From Chloroflexota bacterium (lineage in GTDB: Bacteria > Chloroflexota > Anaerolineae > Anaerolineales > Anaerolineaceae): a DNA stretch of 64,000 nt. The stretch spans positions 1-64,000 of the forward strand of contig JAAYCN010000017.1 of the NCBI GenBank assembly GCA_012729755.1, read 5' to 3'. Under the pieces are notes generated by a model. It had not been told where the DNA came from and did not search any database. It saw only the letters and a program-made list of their open reading frames with translations. How positions within the stretch are numbered: position 1 is the first letter of the stretch; each line of letters starts with the position of its first letter. The position numbers were made by a program, and so were the translations under genes. Below, one piece after another: positions 48,775 to 57,632 of this stretch.

Positions 48775-49092
48775 GGGTTTTGGCACACAATTTGCAGGTT
48801 TGGTAGGTTTTGCCTGCCTTCGTTTCCTTGTTGAAATCGTCTGTTGAGACGATCTGGCGCCTGATTTACGGATGCAGGGAGGTAGTGGAAATTAATCGGC
48901 TTGTATAGGTTCTTTTCTCATGCAGAAAAAGCCTTTTACGACTGTTTGATCGGGCTCGGCCTTGCGACTGAGCCGTGGCGTAAAAATTTACGGAATTAAT
49001 TAAGTTGCGGATACAAACTGTTTGGGTGGTAGAAAATCGCAAACGCTGGCAGGGCAAAAAGTTGGCAAAGGAATTGCATTATAATCATCGAG

Positions 49093-50295
49093 ATGGCTAC
49101 ACCGACTGTACTAAATGACCGTTACCAACTGCAGCAGACTCTCGGCACGGGGGGCATGGCTTTGGTTTATAAAGCTAAAGACCTGATGCTTGAGCGGCAC
49201 GTTGCGGTTAAGGTCCTGCGCGAAGATTTTAGCCAGGATGTCGCTTTTAGAGAACGCTTCAGACAGGAAGCTAAGGCGGCAGCAAATCTTTCTCATCCGA
49301 ATATTGTCACAGTGCATGATTTCGGCCTCGACCAAGGACATCTGTTCATTGTTATGGAATATATGTCTGGGCAGGATCTCAAAACATATATCAAGCAGAA
49401 GGAACGTTTTTCGGTTGCGGAGACGCTTGAGCTGATGATCCAGGCTTGTCAGGGGGTCGGCTATGCTCATCGGGCTGGGCTGGTGCATTGTGATATCAAA
49501 CCACACAACATGCTGGTCACTCCTGAGGGCCGGCTGAAAGTAACTGACTTTGGTATCGCCAGGGCACTATCGACGATATCGCCCGAGGAGCATAATGATG
49601 TGGTTTGGGGCTCGCCGCATTATTTCTCACCTGAACAGGCAAGTGGTCTGCCACCTTCGCCTGCTTCAGACGTGTATTCGCTGGGTGTGATCCTGTATGA
49701 AATGCTGACTGGCAGGGTGCCGTTTGTGTCATCCAGTTCGAGCGAATTGGCTCGTATGCACCGCGAAGAGACGCCCGTTTCACCGCGCACTTATAACACC
49801 TCTATTCCCAGTCAGCTCGAAGAGATCATCCTCAAGGTGCTCTCAAAAGAGCCGGCCGCCCGCTACCGCACTGCGGATCAACTGGGAAGGCTCCTGCAGG
49901 GTCTCTATCAGAGCAATCCCTCGCTGAAGCGGTCAGTGCCGTTTGTTTACGACACTTTTCAGGCGCTCTCAAACGCTACCGGTCCTCATATAACCCAGAC
50001 TGGTCAACAGGTGGTCAAACCTTATCAACCGCCTCAGGTGCCCGTCGGTGAAAGTCAACGGGTTATTCGCCCTGGCGTCACCGAGTCAGAAATTGCCACT
50101 GCCTACCAGCCAGACGCGGCGAAGCAACCCAAGGCGGTTAAACTGCGCAAAGGCGGCGCGCAGCCGAGACCAAGCGCCCCCAAGGCTGAGGAAGAGGTGG
50201 ATTGGAAAACTTGGCTATTGGGCATCGCGGCGTTTGCCAGCCTGTTTGGCCTGATTCCTTTCTGGTTATATGTCTATACCGTGCTCAAACCTTAG
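49093..50295 (+). CDS. Hanks-type serine/threonine protein kinase with C-terminal TM helix
   Basis: YQLQQTLGTGGMALVYKAKDLMLERHVAVKVL, HCDIKPHNMLVTPEGRLKVTDFGIAR, SPEQASGLPPSPASDVYSLGVILYEMLTGRVPF; C-terminal IAAFASLFGLIPFWLYVYTV. Confidence 0.95.
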   Translation: MATPTVLNDRYQLQQTLGTGGMALVYKAKDLMLERHVAVKVLREDFSQDVAFRERFRQEAKAAANLSHPNIVTVHDFGLDQGHLFIVMEYMSGQDLKTYIKQKERFSVAETLELMIQACQGVGYAHRAGLVHCDIKPHNMLVTPEGRLKVTDFGIARALSTISPEEHNDVVWGSPHYFSPEQASGLPPSPASDVYSLGVILYEMLTGRVPFVSSSSSELARMHREETPVSPRTYNTSIPSQLEEIILKVLSKEPAARYRTADQLGRLLQGLYQSNPSLKRSVPFVYDTFQALSNATGPHITQTGQQVVKPYQPPQVPVGESQRVIRPGVTESEIATAYQPDAAKQPKAVKLRKGGAQPRPSAPKAEEEVDWKTWLLGIAAFASLFGLIPFWLYVYTVLKP

Positions 50296-50303
50296 AGGTA
50301 TGA

Positions 50304-50963
50304 ATGAAACTCGAGATTTCACCTTCCATCCTTTCCGCTGATTTGGCCCAGCTCGGTCGTGAGATTGAGCTCTGTGAGGTGGGAGGCGCGGACGCGATTC
50401 ATGTTGACGTGATGGACGGTCGTTTTGTGCCGGCAATCACCTTTGGACCAATCATAGTGAAGGCATGTCAAAGGGTGACGAAACTGCCTCTGGATGTGCA
50501 TTTAATGATCGTTGAGCCTGAGAAGCACCTTGAGGCGTTCGCTGAGGCTGGCGCAGCGCTATTGACTGTGCACGTAGAAGCTTGCGCGCACATCCATGGC
50601 ACGTTGCAGGCGATCAAGCGTCTGGGTATTAAAGCGGGCGTTACTTTTAACCCGGGCACTCCGTTGGACGCGCTCTGGAATGTGGTGGATCTGGTAGATC
50701 TTGTTTTGATCATGTCAGTGAACCCCGGTGCTGGCGGACAAAAGTTTATTGCGCATAGCATCGATAAAGTGCGGGAGGTGAAGCGAATTCTGGCAGAAGT
50801 CGGTTCGGAAGCTGTCATTCAAATTGATGGAGGCATTAACACTGAAACCGCAAAAGCCGCAGTAGATGCGGGTGCGACCAATCTTGTGGCCGGTTCGGCG
50901 ATTTTTGGCAGTCCAGCTGGTATTGTGGGCGCGATTGGGGCGCTGCGGAATGCAGTAAATTAA
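50304..50963 (+). CDS. rpe: Ribulose-phosphate 3-epimerase
   Basis: EISPSILSADLAQLGREI, IHVDVMDGRFVPAITFGPIIV, LDVHLMIVEPEKHL, VLIMSVNPGAGGQKFI, IQIDGGINTETAKAAVDAGATNLVAGSAIF. Confidence 0.97.
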   Translation: MKLEISPSILSADLAQLGREIELCEVGGADAIHVDVMDGRFVPAITFGPIIVKACQRVTKLPLDVHLMIVEPEKHLEAFAEAGAALLTVHVEACAHIHGTLQAIKRLGIKAGVTFNPGTPLDALWNVVDLVDLVLIMSVNPGAGGQKFIAHSIDKVREVKRILAEVGSEAVIQIDGGINTETAKAAVDAGATNLVAGSAIFGSPAGIVGAIGALRNAVN

Positions 50964-50967
50964 AAAT

Positions 50968-50992
50968 AAAAAGTCGCTGAACGCGACTTTTA
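50968..50992. terminator. Bidirectional terminator between convergent rpe and rpmB
   Basis: AAAAGTCGC-TGAAC-GCGACTTTT. Confidence 0.85.
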
Positions 50993-51013
50993 GAAGGTTA
51001 TCGGGTTAATAAT

Positions 51014-51199
51014 TTAGTTGTAAGCTTTGGTCAGGGTCTTGATGCAGCGCGCGCAAAGGACTTTGCGAACTTTCCTGCCGTTTTCCATCACGGTGATCCG
51101 CTGAAGGTTAGGGCGGAACTCGCGGCGGGTTGCGACGAGCGAATGGCTGCGATTGTGACCGAAGGTTGTCGTTTTACCACACTGGTTGCACTTTGCCAT
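51014..51199 (-). CDS. rpmB: 50S ribosomal protein L28
   Basis: MAKCNQCGKTTTFGHNRSHSLVATRREFRPNLQRITVMENGRKVRKVLCARCIKTL. Confidence 0.95.
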   Translation of the reverse strand: MAKCNQCGKTTTFGHNRSHSLVATRREFRPNLQRITVMENGRKVRKVLCARCIKTLTKAYN

Positions 51200-51321
51200 C
51201 TCGATATCCTTTCAGTTATAATTTCGAGGTGTGGGTTAGTTCAACCCACGCAGTCGTTTATAATAGCATATCTTTGGCAACGAATCAAGAGTAAAAAACG
51301 CAGAGAAGAGAGCAAAGAAAG

Positions 51322-51678
51322 ATGACAAGTCAGGAAAATAAAATTGGTCAGATATACATTTTGCCCCGGGCGATAAGAACCGTCGCCCGCGCTGTTGCTT
51401 TGCAATCTTATGGTGTCATTAACCTGGCCCCACGTAATTTTTTAGAGGCTGTCAACAGGCTGGTTTGTAAAGACTCAGACTACGGGATCAAGGTGGCTAC
51501 TTCTGCGGAAGGGCTGGTTTTAGAGCTTAGTCTGATTATCGAGTATGGGCTCAGAATTAAAAGCGTGTCAGATTCTGTTGCCGAGAGCGTTAAATTTAAT
51601 GTTGAAAAAACCATGGGTATTCCTGTCCAACGGGTGGATGTTCACGTCCGCGGATTGCGCATCAGCAACGCTGATTAA
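51322..51678 (+). CDS. Asp23/Gls24 family protein
   Basis: IYILPRAIRTVARAVALQSYGVINLAPRNF...LVLELSLIIEYGLRIKSVSDSVAESVKFNVEKTMGIPVQRVDVHVRGLRI; syntenic upstream of a DAK2 gene. Confidence 0.88.
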   Translation: MTSQENKIGQIYILPRAIRTVARAVALQSYGVINLAPRNFLEAVNRLVCKDSDYGIKVATSAEGLVLELSLIIEYGLRIKSVSDSVAESVKFNVEKTMGIPVQRVDVHVRGLRISNAD

Positions 51679-51697
51679 TGCATCATAGAGGAGTTTT

Positions 51698-53380
51698 ATG
51701 AGTGTAAAAACTAACGTTTTGCCAAGTGAAGCTCAGCGGCATGAATTGGTCAAATCCCCTTTGAACGGTGAAGGCCTCTATTTGCTGTTTAACGCGGGTT
51801 TGACCTGGTTAATGACAAATCAGCAACATGTCAATTCGCTTAATGTTTTTCCCGTCCCTGATGGGGATACCGGCACCAATATGGTCCTGACCATGCAGGC
51901 CGCGGTCAATGAAGCTGAGCATGCCCAAACGAAGAACGTTGGCGACATGGGCAGGGCTTTTGCGCAAGGGGCGCTGATGGGCGCTCGAGGGAATTCGGGG
52001 GTGATTCTTTCACAGATCTGGCGTGGTTTTTCACGCGCGCTGGACAGCAGCGAAACCATGGACCCGCCATTGTTCCTCAAAGCACTACAGGAAGCACGCA
52101 ACACGGCCTATAAGGGTGTCGTCAGACCAGTGGAAGGCACAATTCTGACCGTCATCAAAGACGTTACAGCCGCCGCGGAGGAGACAGTCACCAAGGACAC
52201 AAACCTTTCTGACATGTTGGTGCTCATTGTTGAAGCGGCAGATGAATCAGTGCAGCGTACGCCTGAATTGCTGCCCATCCTCAAGCAAACGGGGGTGGTC
52301 GATTCGGGCGGTAAAGGCTTGTTCTACATTTTTGAGGGTATGCTGCGGTTAATTCAAAAGCTGCCTTTGGATGTCTCGAACGCGGTCATTAAACCGCTTG
52401 ATCAAGTGAAGTTGGTTCATGCCATGGATTCTGTCGAAGAAGGTCAGGACTATGAAGTTGTTATTGACTTTGAGCCCAATGGCAGTTTCTCACTCGAGTC
52501 TTATTATGACGACCTTGGCAAAATAGGCACCAGTATTCAGGTTGGCGAAGGCGACGGTATTTATCGCATGCATATCCACACCGCTTTGGATAGGCGGTAC
52601 GAACCGATTTCATATACCGAAAGCGTCGGTACAGTCAAAAAGATTATGATGGAAAACCTGCAGGAACAGGTAAACGGCAAAAAGAGTGAAGGGGAAAAGT
52701 TCAAACTTAACCCGATCAATCCGGGCGAAATTGCTGTGGTGGCAGTCTCACCCGGAAAAGGGCTGTCGTCTATTTTTGCCAGTCTGGGCGTCGCAGCGAT
52801 TGTCGAAGGTGGTCAGACGATGAACCCGAGCGTGAAGGATCTCGTTTCGGCTTTCGAAAATCTGCCGACTGACAAGGTGATTATCCTGCCCAATAATAAA
52901 AATATCTTCCTGGCGGCGCAAAACGCGGTAAAGGTGACTACAAAAAAAATTGTGATCATCCCTACCCGCAACACGCCGCAAGGCTTCGCGGCGATGCTGC
53001 GCCTGATGCCCGAAGGCACGCTGCAGGAAAATGAAGAAGCGATGAATGAATCGATCCAGGAAGTCCATACTGGTGAGATCACCACTGCCATTCGCAGCGT
53101 CGAGATCGATGGCGTGCAGGTTAAAAAGGGCGAGGTGATTGTCTTGTTTGACGGCAAATTGGTTGTCTCAGCCAGATCAATTGAGGACGCGGCAACCCAA
53201 TTGATGGAAAAAGTCCAGATGGATGACTTCGAGCGCATCACCATTTTTTATGGCGCTGACATGACCCAGGCGCGAGTCAATCAACTTGTTGACGGAATCC
53301 GCAAACAATACCCTGATCATGAGGTCGAGGTTCACGAGGGTGGCCAGCCGCATTATCAGCTGATTATCGCTTTCGAGTAA
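51698..53380 (+). CDS. DAK2 domain / fatty acid kinase FakA-like (YloV family) protein
   Basis: NVFPVPDGDTGTNMVLTMQAAVNEAE, GALMGARGNSGVILSQIWRGFSRAL, GVVDSGGKGLFYIFEGM. Confidence 0.92.
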   Translation: MSVKTNVLPSEAQRHELVKSPLNGEGLYLLFNAGLTWLMTNQQHVNSLNVFPVPDGDTGTNMVLTMQAAVNEAEHAQTKNVGDMGRAFAQGALMGARGNSGVILSQIWRGFSRALDSSETMDPPLFLKALQEARNTAYKGVVRPVEGTILTVIKDVTAAAEETVTKDTNLSDMLVLIVEAADESVQRTPELLPILKQTGVVDSGGKGLFYIFEGMLRLIQKLPLDVSNAVIKPLDQVKLVHAMDSVEEGQDYEVVIDFEPNGSFSLESYYDDLGKIGTSIQVGEGDGIYRMHIHTALDRRYEPISYTESVGTVKKIMMENLQEQVNGKKSEGEKFKLNPINPGEIAVVAVSPGKGLSSIFASLGVAAIVEGGQTMNPSVKDLVSAFENLPTDKVIILPNNKNIFLAAQNAVKVTTKKIVIIPTRNTPQGFAAMLRLMPEGTLQENEEAMNESIQEVHTGEITTAIRSVEIDGVQVKKGEVIVLFDGKLVVSARSIEDAATQLMEKVQMDDFERITIFYGADMTQARVNQLVDGIRKQYPDHEVEVHEGGQPHYQLIIAFE

Positions 53381-53395
53381 GCATCTGATTCTAGC

Positions 53396-53421
53396 AAAAA
53401 TGCCGGGAAACCGGCTTTTTT
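53396..53421 (+). terminator. Rho-independent terminator after the DAK2 gene
   Basis: AAAAATGCCGG-GAAA-CCGGCTTTTTT. Confidence 0.85.
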
Positions 53422-53453
53422 GATGTGGCGATGAATGGCTGATTGAGTATCAG

Positions 53454-53482
53454 TGTCAAAACATCTGGTGGTATTGTACAAT
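53454..53482 (+). promoter_or_regulatory. Promoter of the decayed glycosyltransferase gene
   Basis: TGTCAA-N17-TACAAT. Confidence 0.45.
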
Positions 53483-53534
53483 TTAACTCTGAAATGACTC
53501 GCTGAGATGATTGAATTGAAAGCAAGAAGATTGT

Positions 53535-54305
53535 ATGGAACTTCATAATAAATCCATATCAAATCCATATCAATAATAATTCCTGTTTGTGACAATTCCC
53601 ACATTATAAAAACGTTGAATTTAATTTGTTCGTGTTTTGAATCAGATAACTCTTATGAGGTATTGGTTGTGGTGAATGGGTGTAAAGACAATGCACCTGA
53701 CTTGGTAAAGAATTTTTCGAAGACTATAAACCCGAATGTAAAATTAATAGAATTAACTCGGCCTAGCAAATCCAAAACGGTTAGAAGAGGGATCCTTCAA
53801 TCTACAGGCGACATTTGCTGCTTTATTGACGAGGATATAAGCAAAAACTTCCACGACATACCGAGCGTAAAGCAGGATTTGGTAAATATGTTTAATTACA
53901 TCAAATGACTTTGATTATTTATATGCTGAGCGACTAATCAGAAATAACGATCAAAGATCAAAAATGTCCAGGATTTTTAACCATCTTACTCGTAAACTAT
54001 TTTCTATAGACGCGACAGATACGCAATGTGGTTTAAAAATGTTCAACAAAAAGTTTGCTAACATCCTTTTAGAGAAAGGTAACTTTCTTGGTTTCGAATT
54101 TGATGTCGAATTTTTTATATTAGCTAGAATCTATAATATTAGAGCCAAATCATATCCAATTCGGTGGGACAGCAGCTCTTCTTCCCGTAAGATAAACGTT
54201 GCGAAACTGAGCTTAAATTTAGGCTTGCCGATGGCTTTAAACCTGTTCCGCTTAAAGATTATCTACATGTTTAAAAAACATGCACAACAAATTGAAAAAT
54301 TCTAA
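53535..54305 (+). pseudogene. Family 2 glycosyltransferase pseudogene (two frameshifts)
   Basis: Intended product MELHNKSISIIIPVCDNSHIIKTLNLICSCFESDNSYEVLVVVNGCKDN...GDICCFIDEDISK...(SN)DFDYLYAERLIRNNDQRSKMSRIFNHLTRKLFSIDATDTQCGLKMFNKKF...; broken by an 11-bp tandem duplication (53550-53571) and a +1-type shift near 53903-53908. Confidence 0.85.
53550..53571 (+). repeat. 11-bp perfect tandem duplication AAATCCATATC x2
   Basis: aaatccatatc aaatccatatc; removing one copy restores the GT reading frame. Confidence 0.95.
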
Positions 54306-54430
54306 ATTCTTGGGGTTTTGAAGCTAAGATCACACGATCATTTGTTTGTGTTTTCCTATGGATTTGGTTCTCATTGCCAATACTATTGCATCGGGATGCT
54401 TATAACTATAACAATGATGTAAGCAGTTAA
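54280..54430 (+). pseudogene. Truncated membrane-protein gene fragment adjoining the GT pseudogene
   Basis: MHNKLKNSKFLGF* in one frame, continuing after a 1-nt shift at the GGGGTTTT run as FEAKITRSFVCVFLWIWFSLPILLHRDAYNYNNDVSS*. Confidence 0.4.
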
Positions 54431-54497
54431 AACACTGATTGAAGGAAGCTCATTGCGTGAAGGTTAATTCGGGTATGATTAACTAATCAGGTAAAGA

Positions 54498-57038
54498 ATG
54501 ATTTCATTTGCTGAGAAGTACACCCGCATTATTAAATTGGAAGCCAGCCAGGGTTATGAGAATCGGGCTGTGTTTGGAGGGTTGGGGAAGCTGACCACCG
54601 CTCTCACCGCTGACGCGCGCGAGAGCGGATTTGATGAAAAGAAGTTGGCTGAAGTTGTGGCGCTGTTGAAGTCTTATGCTGACCTGCATCCGTCGCTGCG
54701 ACAGGAGGCTCTGCAACAAGTTGTTTCTCTGCTTGACGCGAGCCGGAAATTGCGCCTGCCAGACGCGCCTAAACAGGTGAATGCTGCAATTACAACTGAG
54801 GAGGTTTCGCATAGCCGTCAACCGAAGCTGATTGCTGATCAGCAGAAGAAACGGCGCGTGACAAAAGACTCTGTAACCGAACTGGCCAAACCGCGCAAAG
54901 TGAAATCGCCAAGTTCAGCTGAAGCGATCGCGCGGCATCTGGCCAGTGACGAAAGCAAAGGGCTGGATGCTTCGGTCGGCGTGATCAGGGGCGTGGGAGA
55001 GAAACAGGCGCGCATGCTTGAGAAGCTGGGTATCTATAAAATCAAGGATCTGCTCTATCATTTTCCGCGCCGTTACGATGATTATTCCAAATTGAAATCA
55101 ATTTCGTCACTAAGGTTTGGTGAAGAAGTCACTGTGGCCGCTTATATCGTCGAGAGCCGCCTGGTGCCGACGCGAAAAGGTCGTAAACTGATCGAAGCGA
55201 TTGTTTCGGACACGACAGGCATGCTTCGTCTGCTGTGGTTCAACCAGGTGTTTCAATTGCGCTATCTCAAGAAAGATACCTTGCTTTCAATTTCCGGAAA
55301 AATTGAGAGTTACATGGGGCGGCCGGTAATGTTTCACCCGGATTATGAGGCGATTGATAAACAGCAACTCAACACGAACCGCATCGTGCCGGTTTACCCG
55401 CTGACCGCGTTGGTAACTCAACGCTGGCTGAGGAAAACGATCTTCAACACGCTGGAATATTGGGCTCCTCGAGTGACCGAATTTTTACCCAAATCAGTGC
55501 TCGATGAAGCAGACCTGGTTGGCTTGCAGGAAGGCCTTCGGCAGGTTCATTTTCCGGAATCTTTCGAAGCGCTAAAGGCTGCCCAGGAGCGCTTCGCCTT
55601 TGATGAATTGTTCATGCTGCAGCTTGGCATTATCAACCAAAAGCGTCAATGGCAGGCGCTGGAAGGCACGCCGTATCCGGTCAGTGATGATTGGTTGCAG
55701 AGTCGTTTGGAGGGTCTCCCTTACATGTTAACCAACGCGCAGCGGTTGGCTGTCGAAGAAATGCGCAGGGATATCGCCAGCAATCATCCGATGAACCGTT
55801 TGTTACAGGGTGATGTGGGGTCGGGTAAAACAGTTGTTGCGGTTCTGGGTATGGCGATGGTGATTGAACATGAGGCGCAGGCTGCCTTGATGGCGCCGAC
55901 AGGTATATTGGCGGAACAGCATTATCGGACGATCAAACGATTGCTAACAGCGCCAGAGAATGGCGCGGAAGCGCTGCTTGAGCCTGATCAGGTCAGATTG
56001 TTGACCGGTGATACCAGCTCGACAGATCGTAAGGAGATCCTGGCGGGATTACAATCGGGATATATCAAATGTTTGATTGGTACGCATGCCCTGATTGAAG
56101 ACCCGGTCGCATTTTATAACCTGCAGATGGTGGTGGTGGATGAACAGCATCGGTTTGGCGTTGAGCAACGCGCGGCTTTGCGCAGCAAAGGTTTCAACCC
56201 CCATCTTCTGGTGATGACCGCTACGCCGATCCCGAGGTCGCTGCAATTGACTGTGTTTGGTGACCTGGATGTCAGCGTTATGGACGAAATGCCGTTGGGC
56301 AGGCTGCCTATTCATACGATCATCGCCTATCCGCATGAACGCTCGGCTGTCTATGAGAAAATCAGACGGGAAGTCGCCGTGGGGCATCAGGCATTTATCA
56401 TTTATCCGCTTGTTGAGCAGGGCGATAATGAAGAAAGCAGGGCGGCGGTTGAGGAACAGCAGCGCCTTCAGGCGGATATATTTCCTGAATTGCGCGTAGG
56501 ATTAGTGCATGGCCGATTAAAGCCATCCGAAAAAGACGCGGTAATGCTCGCTTTTCGCGAAAAGGAGTTTGACATCCTGGTTTCGACATCGGTAGTTGAG
56601 GTGGGTGTGGATATTCCCAATGCGACGATAATGGTGATTGAGGGCGCCAACCGCTTTGGTTTGGCACAACTTCACCAATTCAGAGGCAGAGTAGGACGCG
56701 GCAAGGCGCAGTCGTATTGCGTTTTAATTCCCGAGAATGAGAAGGCGGCTGAAAACGAGCGCTTGATCGTGATGACCCAGGCGAATAATGGATTCTTGCT
56801 GGCTGAAAAAGACCTGCAACAGCGCGGTCCCGGGGATTTTCTCGGCACGCGCCAGGCAGGGTTTATGGACTTGCGCATGGCGAATCTGGCTGATATCAAG
56901 CTGATCGCAAAAGCGCGTAAAATTGCTGAAAACATCTATGAACGTGATCCTGACCTGCGGCTGCCTGAAAACCAGCTGCTGCGTCAAGCGGTTTATCAAT
57001 TTTGGCCATCTTTGGCTGGCACAGGAGATGTGAGTTAA
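54498..57038 (+). CDS. recG: ATP-dependent DNA helicase RecG
   Basis: IRGVGEKQARMLEKLGIYKIKDLLYHFPRRYDDYS, LLQGDVGSGKTVVAVL, MAPTGILAEQHY, VVDEQHRFGVEQRAAL, QFRGRVGRGKAQSYC. Confidence 0.97.
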   Translation: MISFAEKYTRIIKLEASQGYENRAVFGGLGKLTTALTADARESGFDEKKLAEVVALLKSYADLHPSLRQEALQQVVSLLDASRKLRLPDAPKQVNAAITTEEVSHSRQPKLIADQQKKRRVTKDSVTELAKPRKVKSPSSAEAIARHLASDESKGLDASVGVIRGVGEKQARMLEKLGIYKIKDLLYHFPRRYDDYSKLKSISSLRFGEEVTVAAYIVESRLVPTRKGRKLIEAIVSDTTGMLRLLWFNQVFQLRYLKKDTLLSISGKIESYMGRPVMFHPDYEAIDKQQLNTNRIVPVYPLTALVTQRWLRKTIFNTLEYWAPRVTEFLPKSVLDEADLVGLQEGLRQVHFPESFEALKAAQERFAFDELFMLQLGIINQKRQWQALEGTPYPVSDDWLQSRLEGLPYMLTNAQRLAVEEMRRDIASNHPMNRLLQGDVGSGKTVVAVLGMAMVIEHEAQAALMAPTGILAEQHYRTIKRLLTAPENGAEALLEPDQVRLLTGDTSSTDRKEILAGLQSGYIKCLIGTHALIEDPVAFYNLQMVVVDEQHRFGVEQRAALRSKGFNPHLLVMTATPIPRSLQLTVFGDLDVSVMDEMPLGRLPIHTIIAYPHERSAVYEKIRREVAVGHQAFIIYPLVEQGDNEESRAAVEEQQRLQADIFPELRVGLVHGRLKPSEKDAVMLAFREKEFDILVSTSVVEVGVDIPNATIMVIEGANRFGLAQLHQFRGRVGRGKAQSYCVLIPENEKAAENERLIVMTQANNGFLLAEKDLQQRGPGDFLGTRQAGFMDLRMANLADIKLIAKARKIAENIYERDPDLRLPENQLLRQAVYQFWPSLAGTGDVS

Positions 57039-57535
57039 TGACTAAAGTCATCTTTCCAGGTTCATTTGACCCGATTCATCTGGGCCATCTCGATATTGTC
57101 CATCGGGCTGCTAATTTGTTTGATGAGGTTGTCGTTGCGGTCTATAACCGTCCGCTTAAATCACTGCTTTTCACGCCAAAAGAGCGTATTGCCCTGGTCA
57201 AGGCTACCACGAAAGGTCTCGAAAATGTCACTGTTATCGGTTATGACGATCTGACTGTGCATTTTGCCAGAAAAATTGGCGCATCCGCGATCGTCAGAGG
57301 GCTGCGTGTTTTTTCGGATTTTGAGTATGAATTTCGCATGGCGATGGCTAATAAACGCCTTGACTCCGCTGTTGAAACGATAGCTTTTGTCACAGATGAA
57401 CAAAACACGTTTCTGTCATCGTCGACAGTCAAGGAAATCGCCGCGTTGGGCGGAGATGTCTCTACCATGGTGCCTGAGATCGTCTTAAGAGCTTTACAAA
57501 AGAAATTCAGGCCAGAAGGGTCGATGGAAGCCTGA
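57038..57535 (+). CDS. coaD: Phosphopantetheine adenylyltransferase
   Basis: MTKVIFPGSFDPIHLGHLDIVHRAANLFDEVVVAVYNRPLK, IVRGLRVFSDFEYEFRMAMANKRL; TAATG overlap with recG. Confidence 0.97.
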   Translation: MTKVIFPGSFDPIHLGHLDIVHRAANLFDEVVVAVYNRPLKSLLFTPKERIALVKATTKGLENVTVIGYDDLTVHFARKIGASAIVRGLRVFSDFEYEFRMAMANKRLDSAVETIAFVTDEQNTFLSSSTVKEIAALGGDVSTMVPEIVLRALQKKFRPEGSMEA

Positions 57536-57632
57536 TAAATGAGTTCGCAGAATGATTGGTTATTCCAACACGACCAGCGTTTTGATGATAAACTAAATAA
57601 GGTTTATCCCCTGATTACCTGATGGAGAGATT

